Assembly (NCBI RefSeq): GCF_000253295.1
Contig: NC_015717.1
Span: 4,278,001-4,342,000, forward strand
Direction: 5' to 3'
Source: Hyphomicrobium sp. MC1
Lineage (GTDB): Bacteria; Pseudomonadota; Alphaproteobacteria; Rhizobiales; Hyphomicrobiaceae
DNA: 64,000 nt
A model generated the notes under the pieces. That model had not been told where the DNA came from. It ran no database searches and saw only the letters and a list, made by a program, of their open reading frames with translations. Positions 16,985-25,894 of the stretch are shown here, in pieces (the first letter of the stretch is position 1; each line of letters begins with the position of its first letter). The position numbers and the translations under genes were made by a program.

Positions 16985-18250
16985 TCACGCCGTCCGGTTG
17001 CGACCGAACATGCCGGAGAACCCTTCGACGCTCAGAACGAGCACACCCGCGATGAGACTGCAGATGGCGAATCCGGCGGAGATCGGGAAGATCGAACCGT
17101 CGAAGGATCTTGCAACCAGACCGCCAGCCAGCGCACCGATTGCCGTACCGAGCGCCCCAATAACGGACGAGGCCATTCCGGCATTATGCCCTTGAGGCTC
17201 CATGGCGATCGCGTTGAAGTTCGGCGCGATCAGGCCAAAGAGAAAAAAGCTCAATCCGACGGCGAGAGCGAACGTCGCGAAACCTGCCGTGCCGAACGCC
17301 GATGCGGCAACGAGCAACAAGGACACGGCGATGAATCCGACCAGCGCTGTATGCGAGACGCGGCGCATGCCGAGGCGCCCGACCAACCGTGCGTTGACGA
17401 ACGACGCAACGGCAATCGCGGACGCGATAGCGCCGAAGACGATGGGGAACTCATCGCCGATGCCGAATACATCAACGAATACCTGCTGAGCGCTCGCCAC
17501 ATAGGCAAGCAGACACCCGAACATGAAGCCGCCAGCCGCGCCGTAGCCAGCCGTCAGAGGGTTCAAAAGCGCGGTCAGTAGCGCTTGGACCAACGTCAAT
17601 GGCCGTTCGACGCCCCGCGCGGGACGCGCCGTTTCGGGCAGCCGCAAGCCTGACCAGATTGCAGCACCGACCGCCATCACGAAAAGCACGATGAAGATCC
17701 AATGCCAATTGCCGACATGGACGAGCGCCTGCCCGACCGACGGTGCGAGGACTGGAATGGTGATGAACACCATCATCGCGAACGACATCACGCGAGCCAT
17801 CTGCCGGCCGGCGTAGAGATCGCGAATCACAGCGATAGCAATGATGCGGGGCGAAGCTGCGCCGACGCCCTGAATGAGGCGTGCCGCCAACAGCATCTCG
17901 AATGACTCGGCCCACAGAGCCGCGATCGTGCCGAGGATGAAAACGGCAAGTCCAAGAAGCAACATCGGCTTGCGGCCATAATGATCCGAAAGCGGACCGA
18001 AGAAAATCTGCCCTACGGCGAAGCCAGCCATATAAAGAACTACGATCAGTTGCCGGTCATTTTCGCTTGCGACGCCGAATGATGAGGCGATCTCGGGAAG
18101 GGCCGGTAGCATGATGTCGATGGCGAGCGCCGTCATGGCCATGAGGCACGCGCAGAGACAGACGAATTCGAAGAAAGAGATCGATAGCGGCTCGGACGGT
18201 TCGTCCTGGCGCGACGCCAGCGTCTGCGTTCCGCGCTCTGATGTGGACAT
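16985..18250 (-). CDS. Bcr/CflA-type multidrug efflux MFS transporter
   Basis: A 421-residue, 12-helix major facilitator. Family marks are MTALAIDIMLPALPEIASSF in helix 1, the loop 2-3 motif GPLSDHYGRKPMLLLGL, and RLIQGVGAASPRIIAIAVIRDL in helices 4-5 (the drug/H+ antiporter signature region). These are typical of Bcr/CflA, whose members export chloramphenicol, bicyclomycin and similar drugs or sulfonamides by proton antiport. The 138-base gap to the response regulator gene leaves room for a separate promoter. Confidence 0.88.
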   Translation of the reverse strand: MSTSERGTQTLASRQDEPSEPLSISFFEFVCLCACLMAMTALAIDIMLPALPEIASSFGVASENDRQLIVVLYMAGFAVGQIFFGPLSDHYGRKPMLLLGLAVFILGTIAALWAESFEMLLAARLIQGVGAASPRIIAIAVIRDLYAGRQMARVMSFAMMVFITIPVLAPSVGQALVHVGNWHWIFIVLFVMAVGAAIWSGLRLPETARPARGVERPLTLVQALLTALLNPLTAGYGAAGGFMFGCLLAYVASAQQVFVDVFGIGDEFPIVFGAIASAIAVASFVNARLVGRLGMRRVSHTALVGFIAVSLLLVAASAFGTAGFATFALAVGLSFFLFGLIAPNFNAIAMEPQGHNAGMASSVIGALGTAIGALAGGLVARSFDGSIFPISAGFAICSLIAGVLVLSVEGFSGMFGRNRTA

Positions 18251-18769
18251 CGCTTATTCCCTGAATTGATTTTCCCGGCCAAGCCCCCACGGACGCCTGA
18301 CGTGGTGCCAAAATGCGACGGGAAGTCGACTTAATGCCGGGTTGCGGGCGGTGGGTAGCACGCCGATTCCGCTCAGTCATCCTGATGTTTGAACATGAGA
18401 GGGACGCGGCGCAGTCTCTTGAGGCGCGGCGCCTGCATTCAAGGCGCGGCGCGGTCAGCACCTTGATTGCAGTGCACGCGCGGGCTTCTGAGCCGAAATA
18501 AGCGATCAGGCGCTCCGGCCAATGCGGAGTCTACTTCCAATCGCAGATGGCCCCTTTGTTTAGCATCGGAAATTTCGTTCGTTCATCTGCGATTAATAAT
18601 GACGCGTACTGATCATATGCAACGGCGCTCTGTTCGAGAGTATCAGACACAGGTCGCGTGAATTAGGCTATAATAGCGTCGGTAGAGAGATCAGATGGAT
18701 TGACATTCTGGTCTGCTACTCAAATATCTGGCGCTCGATCCTGACCGCATTTTTATCTGGAAGGCGCGA
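18251..18769. promoter_or_regulatory. 519-bp divergent intergenic region
   Basis: No convincing gene is seen. Two direct copies of AGGCGCGGCGC start at 18422 and 18442 (20-base period). Downstream, a perfect TATAAT lies at 18669-18674 with a poor -35. A consensus TTGACA lies at 18700-18705 with AATATC 17 bases later (18723-18728), which would start transcription about 35 bases before the NYN gene. Either could be its promoter. Confidence 0.4.
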
Positions 18770-19321
18770 ATGAATTTCTATCCGACTGAGCGGGTAGCTT
18801 TATTTATTGATGGCGCCAATCTCTACGCGACAGCAAAATCGCTGGGCTTCGATATTGATTACAAAAGATTGCTCCGGCTTTTCCGCGGCAAGGTTCTCTT
18901 GGTGAGGGCGCTGTATTACACGGCGCTGGCCGACGACCAGGAATATTCCTCTATCCGCCCACTGGTCGATTGGCTTGATTACAACGGGTTTTCGATGGTC
19001 ACGAAGCCGTCGAAAGAGTTTGTGGACGGCTCGGGCCGGCGCAAAGTCAAAGGCAATATGGATATCGAGTTGGCCGTCGATGCCATGCGGCTTGCGGAGA
19101 ATCTCGATCATATCGTCATTTTTTCCGGCGACGGAGATTTCCGGAGTCTCGTCGCAGCTCTCCAACAGATGGGCAAACGGGTGAGCGTTGTCTCCACATT
19201 GCAGACGCAGCCTCCCATGATTGCCGACGAGCTGCGCCGTCAGGCGGATCAGTTCCTGGATCTCGCCGATCTCGAAAAAGAGATTGCGCGAACGCACAAC
19301 GAAGCGCCCGACCTTCATTGA
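18770..19321 (+). CDS. NYN-domain (LabA/DUF88-like) putative ribonuclease
   Basis: A 183-residue protein with the PIN-like NYN fold. Likely metal-binding acids are in ALFIDGANLYATAKSLG, KGNMDIELAVDAMRLAENLD and IVIFSGDGDFRSLVAALQQM, followed by the family's MGKRVSVVST strand. Such proteins are predicted single-strand RNA nucleases. This one is the single-domain form common in Rhizobiales. It stands alone, with 435 bases to the next gene. Its RNA target cannot be guessed from context. Confidence 0.9.
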   Translation: MNFYPTERVALFIDGANLYATAKSLGFDIDYKRLLRLFRGKVLLVRALYYTALADDQEYSSIRPLVDWLDYNGFSMVTKPSKEFVDGSGRRKVKGNMDIELAVDAMRLAENLDHIVIFSGDGDFRSLVAALQQMGKRVSVVSTLQTQPPMIADELRRQADQFLDLADLEKEIARTHNEAPDLH

Positions 19322-19756
19322 CGCGATTGCCCCGCCGCGAGGATACGGTCGGTATGCCAAATTCTGCGTCCGGAGCTTTCTATCGGTATCGGCGAGCAGC
19401 TCCCCAAACCTGCCGTCTCGGATCGTCACCGCGCGGATAATTCACAAAGCGAGTGAAAGTGGTCACGGGTTCGAGGCCCCGCCTTATTGCTATGACATAT
19501 CGCCACGCTCGCTCGCGGCGGCGATCCGGCTCTTTTCCGGACGCCGATTCGAAGCCACGGAGATTGTTGAGAAATCCGGAGCCATCCTCCGTAATTTCGA
19601 TAAACTCATAGTTCGCTTGGGAAACTTGCCCCACAATCGGGCGAATGCGCGCTTGAGATAATGGTCACTTCGGTTTTTAAAAGCGTCTCGGGCTTTGGGG
19701 GAGAAGAGCCGGACCAATAGCGATTGATTGCTCCCGCGCTTCAGCACGGACGACGC
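19322..19756. other. 435-bp intergenic region before the RND pump
   Basis: Open frames here show no recognisable protein, signal peptide or good ribosome binding site. The segment 19640-19756 probably holds the promoter and leader of the RND pump gene, but I see no regulator binding site and no TetR-type gene beside it. Confidence 0.3.
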
Positions 19757-22700
19757 ATGGTCAACTTCTTTATACACCGACCGATCTTTGCTTCGGCGAT
19801 CGCCGTCATCATGGTTCTGGCGGGCGCGATTTGCTATTTCCTGCTGCCGGTCTCGCAGCTTCCGGATGTTACGCCGCCCCAGGTGGTCGTGAGCGCGATC
19901 TATCCGGGCGCCAGCGCGCAAGTCGTCGCCGATACCGTTACGACGCCCCTCGAACAGCAGATCAATGGCGTCGAAGGCATGACCTACATGTCGTCGTCGA
20001 GTTCGAACGACGGCTCATCGACGATCACGATTACCTTTGACGTCGGCTATCCACTCAGCATCGCTGCGGTTGACGTGCAGAACCGCGTTTCGGAAGCCGC
20101 ATCGCAGTTGCCGCCGATCGTCAATCAGGCCGGCATCACCATCCGCAAGCAAAATCCGAACTTCGTGCTGATCGTCAATCTGACGTCGCCCGACCACTCG
20201 GTCGACCCCGTCACGCTCAGCAACTATGCCTATCTCCAGATCGTCGACCCGCTGAAGCGGTTGCCGGGCGTCGGCGACGTGCAGATCTTCGGCGAGCGCC
20301 GCTATTCGATGCGCGTGTGGCTCGACCCCGACAAGCTCTCGCAGCTCAACATTACCGCGGTCGATGTTCAGAATGCGGTCGCTGAACAGAACATCCAGGT
20401 CGCCGCCGGTAAGATCGGACAATCGCCTGCGCCGCCCGGCACGCCATTCGAGATGCAGATCAACGCCACCGGGCGCCTCAGCAATCCGGAAGAGTTCGGC
20501 AATATCGTATTGCGCGCCAATCCGACGACCGGCGCAATCGTTCGGCTTCGAGATGTGGCGCGGATTGAGCTAGGCGCGCTGCAATATTCCTCGACGGCAT
20601 TTTTCGGCAAAGACCCCTCCGTGGTGCTGGCCGTATTTCAGATGCCGGGGTCTAACGCGCTCGAATTGCAAGAGCGCGTGCTCGCCAAAATGAAGGAGCT
20701 GTCGAAACGGTTTCCGAAGGGCATCTCCTACGCGATGCACTACGATACGACGCGCTTCGTCTCGGCCGCCATGCATGACGTGGTATTCACGCTGCTCGAG
20801 GCACTGTTCCTCGTCGTGCTCGTCGTCTACGTCTTCCTGCAAAGCTGGCGCACGACGATCATTCCGACAATCGCGATCCCGGTATCGTTGATCGCGACTC
20901 TCGTCATCATGGAGGCGCTCGGCTTTTCGCTGAACATGCTGAGTCTGCTCGGCATGGTGCTCGCAATCGGCCTCGTCGTCGACGACGCCATCGTCGTGGT
21001 CGAGAACGTCGAGCGCCAGCTTGAGAACGGTTTGAAGCCGATGGACGCCGCTCTGAAGGCGATGTCTGAGGTGACAGGCCCCATCATCGCGACAACCGGC
21101 GTGCTGATGGCCGTCTTCATTCCGGTGGCGTTCATTCCGGGCGTCTCGGGCCGGCTCTATAACCAGTTCGCATTGACGGTTGCGATCTCGGTCGGTTTGT
21201 CGGCGTTCAACTCGCTGACGCTCAGTCCGGCGCTGGCGGCAGCTTTTCTGCGGCATAAGCCTGCGTCGACGTTCATTCTGTTCCGGTGGTTCAACGCCGG
21301 TTTCGACCGCATGTCGCACGGCTACGCCCGTCTCGTGCACTTCCTTATACGTATTCGCTGGGTGATGCTGATGCTGTTCGCCGGCATCCTGGCCGCAACG
21401 TATTTTATCGCCCAGCGCGTTCCCTCGACGTTCCTACCAGTCGAAGACCAGGGCTATTTCTTCGTCGTCGTCCAGTTGCCGGATGGAGCTTCGCTCGAAC
21501 GCACCGACGAGGTTGCGAAAAAAGTCCGAGACATTCTGGAGGCAACGCCGGGCGTCGATATCGTCGGTTCGATTAGTGGTCTCAACTTTTTGACCAACGC
21601 CGCACAGTCGAACTCAGCGGTCGAGTTCGCTATCTTGAAGCCCTGGGACGAGCGGCCACCGTCGCAGAGCGCATCCAATCTCGTGGCTGCGGTGCGCACC
21701 AAGTTGCTGATGATTCCGGAGGCGATTGCGCTGAGCTTTGATCCGCCGTCGATCCCAGGTCTTGGCACGACGGGCGGTTTTGAGTTCCAGGTGGAAGATT
21801 TGACTGGCCGCGGCAGCCAGGCGCTCAACGATGCGACACAGGCTTTGATTGCAGAAGCCCGCAAGCAGCCGGAGCTTGATGCGCAGCAGTTGTTCTCGTC
21901 TTTCTCGACGTCAACGCCGCAATTCAAGTACGACCTCGACCGTTCGAAGGCGAAGCTTCTGGGGCTCAGCCTGCCGGACGTGTTCAACACGCTACAGATC
22001 TATCTCGGCTCACTCTACGTGAACGACTTCAATCTGTTCGGGCGAACATTCCGGGTCACACTGCAAGCGGACAAGTCTTCACGGGCGAATGCATCTGACT
22101 TGTCGAAGCTCTACGTGCGCAATGATACCGGCGGCATGGTGCCCCTCAGCACGCTCGGAACCTTGAAGCCGATCGTCGGACCGGAAACGGTTCCACATTA
22201 CAACAACTATGCGTCGGCACTCATCAATGGTGGACCGGCGCCAGGCTACAGTACGGGCCAAGCAATCGCTGCCATGGAGCGGGCGGCGGCAACGGCGCTG
22301 CCGCGAGACTTTAGCTACGAATGGACCGGGATCACGTTCCAGGAGCTCAAAGCCGGTTCGATCGCGATTATGGTGTTTGCGCTCGCGAGCGTATTCGTTT
22401 TCCTGATCCTCGCCGCGCAGTATGAGAGCTGGTCGATGCCATTCATGGTGCTGCTAGCCGTGCCACTCGCTCTGTTCGGCGCTTTGCTCGCGATCTGGGT
22501 GCGCCATATGCAGATCGACGTCTATTCGCAGATCGGCTTCGTGATGCTGATCGGGCTATCGGCAAAGAACGCCATTTTGATCGTTGAATTCGCCAAGCGG
22601 CGACGGCTCGAAGGTCTGTCGATCGTCGAGGCGGCGATGGAAGCGGGTCGCCTTCGCCTCCGGCCGATCCTGATGACCGCCTTCGCCTTCATCCTCGGCG

Positions 22701-22918
22701 TCGTACCGCTGATGATTGCCTCTGGCGCGGGGGCCGCGAGCCGGCAGTCCATTGGTACGACCGTATTCGGCGGCATGCTGGCGGCAACACTGCTGACACT
22801 GCTGTTCGTGCCGGTCTTCTATGCCACCATCGAAAAATGGCGCGAGGGCCGCGATGCGGATGCGTCCGGCGAGACCCATACGCCACATGGTCCTTCAGCC
22901 CCCGTTGCTGCCGAATAG
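19757..22918 (+). CDS. RND multidrug efflux inner-membrane pump (HAE1/AcrB type)
   Basis: A 1053-residue protein, normal for AcrB homologues. It begins MVNFFIHRPIFASAIAVIMV and has the two repeated halves with large periplasmic loops and 12 helices. Proton-relay residues are in helix 4, GLVVDDAIVVVENVER (the DD pair), and helix 10 carries the Lys in GLSAKNAILIVEFAK. The start at 19757 gives this standard N-terminus; an earlier in-frame ATG adds 11 odd residues. The adaptor gene follows rather than precedes it, opposite to the usual order, and no outer-membrane channel gene is present, so it must borrow a TolC-like partner from elsewhere. Confidence 0.93.
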   Translation: MVNFFIHRPIFASAIAVIMVLAGAICYFLLPVSQLPDVTPPQVVVSAIYPGASAQVVADTVTTPLEQQINGVEGMTYMSSSSSNDGSSTITITFDVGYPLSIAAVDVQNRVSEAASQLPPIVNQAGITIRKQNPNFVLIVNLTSPDHSVDPVTLSNYAYLQIVDPLKRLPGVGDVQIFGERRYSMRVWLDPDKLSQLNITAVDVQNAVAEQNIQVAAGKIGQSPAPPGTPFEMQINATGRLSNPEEFGNIVLRANPTTGAIVRLRDVARIELGALQYSSTAFFGKDPSVVLAVFQMPGSNALELQERVLAKMKELSKRFPKGISYAMHYDTTRFVSAAMHDVVFTLLEALFLVVLVVYVFLQSWRTTIIPTIAIPVSLIATLVIMEALGFSLNMLSLLGMVLAIGLVVDDAIVVVENVERQLENGLKPMDAALKAMSEVTGPIIATTGVLMAVFIPVAFIPGVSGRLYNQFALTVAISVGLSAFNSLTLSPALAAAFLRHKPASTFILFRWFNAGFDRMSHGYARLVHFLIRIRWVMLMLFAGILAATYFIAQRVPSTFLPVEDQGYFFVVVQLPDGASLERTDEVAKKVRDILEATPGVDIVGSISGLNFLTNAAQSNSAVEFAILKPWDERPPSQSASNLVAAVRTKLLMIPEAIALSFDPPSIPGLGTTGGFEFQVEDLTGRGSQALNDATQALIAEARKQPELDAQQLFSSFSTSTPQFKYDLDRSKAKLLGLSLPDVFNTLQIYLGSLYVNDFNLFGRTFRVTLQADKSSRANASDLSKLYVRNDTGGMVPLSTLGTLKPIVGPETVPHYNNYASALINGGPAPGYSTGQAIAAMERAAATALPRDFSYEWTGITFQELKAGSIAIMVFALASVFVFLILAAQYESWSMPFMVLLAVPLALFGALLAIWVRHMQIDVYSQIGFVMLIGLSAKNAILIVEFAKRRRLEGLSIVEAAMEAGRLRLRPILMTAFAFILGVVPLMIASGAGAASRQSIGTTVFGGMLAATLLTLLFVPVFYATIEKWREGRDADASGETHTPHGPSAPVAAE

Positions 22919-22932
22919 ATAAGGGATTCGCG

Positions 22933-24120
22933 ATGCGCGTTTGGAAAGCAGCTCTTCTCGGATTGATCGCCATCGGTGGCGTAGCGGCCTATGCCTATCG
23001 GGCGGAGATCCCAAAGCTCCTTGCCGAGGTTGAAAGCACCGGCGCCCCGCCGCATCAGGGTGCGTTCGTCATGCCGGTTCCGGTCGCGTCGGTCGTGAAG
23101 CGTCCGGTCAGTATCTATCTCGATTATCCGGCGCGGACCGAGTCGATCAATAACATCACGCTGCAAGCGCGCGTCTCCGGTTACCTTCAAGTGCAGCACG
23201 TGCCTGACGGTTCTGATGTCAAGGAAGGCACGCTGCTTTATACGATCGACCCACGCGACTATCAGGCTGCGCTCGACCGGGCGAAGGCCGAAAAGCAGAG
23301 GGATATTGCCGCGCGCGATTACGCCCAATCGAATCTGCAGCGCGGAACCGAGCTGACGAAAAGCGGCTGGCTCGCCAAAGATACATTTGACCAGCGGTCG
23401 AGTTCGTTGCGCCAGAGCGAGGCTGCAATCAACATCGACGATGCAGCCATCCGCACCGCCGAACTCAATCTCGAGTACACGCAAATCCGCGCGCCGTTCT
23501 CAGGCCGGCTCGGCAAGAACCAAGCGCCAATCGGGACGCTGATCAGCGTCGCGGGTGCGCCGCTCAACACGCTCGTTCAACTCGATCCGATTTACGTCAC
23601 GTTCAACCCGTCGGAAACGGATCTCGATACGATTGAGAAGGTGCGCAAGAGCGGAGCTATTGCGGCAGAGGTCTTCGTGCCGGGCGACAGCAAGCCGCCG
23701 CATAAGGGTAAGATCACGTTCGTCGACAATGCGGTCGACCATCTGACGGGCACCCTGACCGCCAGGGCGACGATTGCGAACGCCGACTATGGGCTGCTGC
23801 CGGGTCAATACGTTCGTATTCATGTGCACGCCGGTGAAAACCCAAATGCTCTGATGGTTCCGCAAACAGCGATCGGTTCAAGCCAGCTTGGCAAATACGT
23901 CTATGTTGTCGGGCCAAAGAATATTGCCGAGCAAAAGCTGGTAACGCTCGGGCCGACTGAAGGCGATCTCGTCAGCGTGGTTGGACTGGAAGAGAAGGAT
24001 CTCGTGATTACAGGCAATCTGCAGAAGATCGGTCCAGGATCGCCGGTGCAGCCACTCACGGCGCCGCCGCCGCAAGCCAACAAAGCTGCGCTTCAGACCG
24101 GCAGCACGACGGTCAATTAA
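22933..24120 (+). CDS. RND efflux periplasmic adaptor (membrane fusion protein)
   Basis: A 395-residue adaptor with a single N-terminal membrane anchor or signal (MRVWKAALLGLIAIGGVAAY), a lipoyl half (RVSGYLQVQHVPDGSDVKEG), a helical hairpin (residues ~115-185), and a second lipoyl half plus beta-barrel (LEYTQIRAPFSGRLGKNQAP). It matches the AcrA/MexA group. It starts 14 bases after the pump stop. No lipobox Cys is visible, so it is held by the N-terminal helix rather than by lipid (as read). Confidence 0.92.
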   Translation: MRVWKAALLGLIAIGGVAAYAYRAEIPKLLAEVESTGAPPHQGAFVMPVPVASVVKRPVSIYLDYPARTESINNITLQARVSGYLQVQHVPDGSDVKEGTLLYTIDPRDYQAALDRAKAEKQRDIAARDYAQSNLQRGTELTKSGWLAKDTFDQRSSSLRQSEAAINIDDAAIRTAELNLEYTQIRAPFSGRLGKNQAPIGTLISVAGAPLNTLVQLDPIYVTFNPSETDLDTIEKVRKSGAIAAEVFVPGDSKPPHKGKITFVDNAVDHLTGTLTARATIANADYGLLPGQYVRIHVHAGENPNALMVPQTAIGSSQLGKYVYVVGPKNIAEQKLVTLGPTEGDLVSVVGLEEKDLVITGNLQKIGPGSPVQPLTAPPPQANKAALQTGSTTVN

Positions 24121-24173
24121 GCTCAGCCAAGCTCGGCACAAGCGTTGCTAGACACTTGGCTCTGCTGCGAAGC

Positions 24174-24458
24174 TTAGCGCTGCTTTGTTGCGTCGGCTTG
24201 GTCGGGAAGCGGGCTTAGAATACTGTAGTGCTTGTGGCCCGGAAATTCCGCGGACGTGTCGGTTGTCGACGGCGGCATGATCGGTTTTTGGATGACGGGC
24301 AGTGGCTTCGTATCGCTCGCGCGGTCGCGAACGATCAGGTACCAGCCGCAGAATGCGGCGATCACCAGCAGTCCGAGAACCAGCACACCGGTGTTGTCGG
24401 TGCCGGGCGGCGGATGCGGGGCGCCCTCATGGTGCTCGGAGGGATCAGACGCATTCAT
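24174..24458 (-). CDS. Small single-pass membrane protein, unknown
   Basis: A 94-residue protein with a Pro/His-rich N-terminus (EHHEGAPHPPPGTDNTG), one strong membrane helix (VLVLGLLVIAAFCGWYLIV) and a polar C-terminus with Pro-rich stretches (PLPVIQKPIMPPST). It faces the RND adaptor gene tail to tail. I do not recognise a family. The layout suggests a membrane-anchored tail, orientation unknown. Confidence 0.55.
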   Translation of the reverse strand: MNASDPSEHHEGAPHPPPGTDNTGVLVLGLLVIAAFCGWYLIVRDRASDTKPLPVIQKPIMPPSTTDTSAEFPGHKHYSILSPLPDQADATKQR

Positions 24459-24658
24459 CGTCGAACTCCAACCGTTCGCATCTCCAACGATTGGTCACTG
24501 GATTTCGCCTGGAACCGCTGATGTTTCATATCCTCGCGTACGACACAGCGTGCAAACAAGATCGTCTTCGTGACGTTGGACCACGCTCAAATAGCAACGT
24601 CATGACGTGATTGGCAGATGTCACTCTGAAGCAAGTGGCGAGGCAAGGCGATGCAAGA

Positions 24659-25069
24659 TCATGCACGTTTCAGCCATGCGGCGAGCGCCACTCCGATCAA
24701 CATCGCCGGCGCGAAAACAAAGATGGCCGGAGACGCGAGCGCGATCGATACGAGCGCCGGGCCAGGACAAAGGCCAACCAGTCCCCAGCCAATCCCAAAG
24801 ACGGCCGCACCGAGGACAAGCTTACCATCGATCTGCCGGGCGGTCGGAAGATGAAAGCTCTCATCGAGCACAGGCTTTGCGCGGCGGAAGATCAGGCGAT
24901 AGCCAATGGCGGTGACGATCACGGCGCCACCCATGACAAATGCCAAGCTCGGATCCCAATGACCGGCGATGTCGAGGAAGTTCAGGACCTTTGCCGGGTT
25001 GGCCATGCCAGACAGGATGAGACCGAAACCGAACACAAGACCGGCGAGCAGATTGACCAGCACAATCAT
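24659..25069 (-). CDS. YeeE/YedE-like membrane protein, second half (DUF6691 type)
   Basis: A 136-residue, four-helix protein starting MIVLVNLLAGLVFGFGLILS. It carries the family motif with a buried Cys in GIGWGLVGLCPGPALVS. With its partner upstream it forms a split YeeE/YedE transporter, a family that moves thiosulfate or related sulfur species; in Agrobacterium and Xylella such pairs belong to the BigR sulfide-response operon. The start at 25069 overlaps the partner's stop (ATGA). Longer in-frame starts run back into the partner gene and are rejected. Confidence 0.88.
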   Translation of the reverse strand: MIVLVNLLAGLVFGFGLILSGMANPAKVLNFLDIAGHWDPSLAFVMGGAVIVTAIGYRLIFRRAKPVLDESFHLPTARQIDGKLVLGAAVFGIGWGLVGLCPGPALVSIALASPAIFVFAPAMLIGVALAAWLKRA

Positions 25070-25509
25070 TGGCCGGCTCCGATCATATGGCGCACAATGA
25101 AAACGACAGCGAACGCCGTCGTCATGAAAACGATGGTTGCCACGATGGAGCGAGGCGAAAGCCTTGACAGGCCGCAGACGCCGTGGCCGCTCGTACATCC
25201 GCCGCCGTACACCGCGCCGAAGCCAACGAGCAAACCAGCAATCGCCGCAAGCGGCAGGTTATCGGTGATGGTTTGAGAAATCGCGCTACCGGATACTGCC
25301 ATCCAAACGATCGGCGCTGAAATCAATCCGACCACAAACGCCAATGCCTGAAGCGGCTTGCTTTCACGCCCCGGTACGAGCACGCGGCTCAACATTCCGC
25401 TGATGCCGGCGATGCGGCCACCCATCAACATGAGAAGAACGGCAGCACAGCCGATCAATGCTCCGCCTACCGCCGATGCGATCGGCGTGAACTCCGTCTC
25501 GATTGGCAA
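25066..25509 (-). CDS. YeeE/YedE-like membrane protein, first half
   Basis: A 147-residue, four-helix protein. The signature GGGCTSGHGVCGLSRLSPRS holds the two conserved Cys that guide sulfur species through YeeE. It is coupled to the downstream half gene by a 4-base overlap. In related operons an ArsR-family regulator (BigR) and a persulfide dioxygenase are linked; none is seen beside it here. The likely job is uptake or export of a reduced sulfur compound (family inference). Confidence 0.88.
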   Translation of the reverse strand: MPIETEFTPIASAVGGALIGCAAVLLMLMGGRIAGISGMLSRVLVPGRESKPLQALAFVVGLISAPIVWMAVSGSAISQTITDNLPLAAIAGLLVGFGAVYGGGCTSGHGVCGLSRLSPRSIVATIVFMTTAFAVVFIVRHMIGAGQ

Positions 25510-25894
25510 TGCTCAATCCTTTTTTCGATCGTGATTCCCGTGCGGAAGATAGGCATGATTTGGCGCAATGCGATGTGTCTTCCGGCCCACGTGTGATAGC
25601 CGTCAGACTTTGCATTGCGCTTGTGACGATGGGAGACTCTGCTTCGCACCCGCAGCGGCATCGGGCCCAAACCTTCGCGGTCGCGTCGCAAGCGTTCATC
25701 TCCATGACAGTTCATTGATGAAATGGCCGGGTAAGGCCTTATTTTTCTTACATTTTTGTATTGATCCCAATCGCGGTCCCTGGGACTGAACGTCATTAAA
25801 GCGTAGGGTTAAGAATGTTTTAACGCCGACGTGGAGGGGATCGGCTGCAGACGGACCTGCTCCGTATTTTGAGTAGTTACGGGGAACGTCATCT
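25510..25894. promoter_or_regulatory. 385-bp divergent region between the sulfur pair and curli genes
   Basis: No credible gene is present. The segment 25740-25770 is AT-rich and is the best place for the curli promoter. A short inverted repeat GTTAA...TTAAC lies at about 25808-25824. A GGGG run sits 9-13 bases before the curlin start codon. I see no named operator. Confidence 0.35.

Noticed and set aside
18422..18452. Two direct copies of AGGCGCGGCGC with a 20-base period
   Set aside because: Only two copies of a very GC-rich word in a GC-rich genome; noted within the intergenic entry but not treated as a repeat array or CRISPR.
20570..21340. 256-codon minus-strand frame opposite the RND pump
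   Set aside because: Lies fully inside the pump gene and is very rich in His, Arg and Gln with no recognisable fold.
24120..24174. AGCCAAG/CTTGGCT inverted repeat between convergent genes as a terminator
   Set aside because: Stem of only 7 bp, loop of 23 bases and no T-run.
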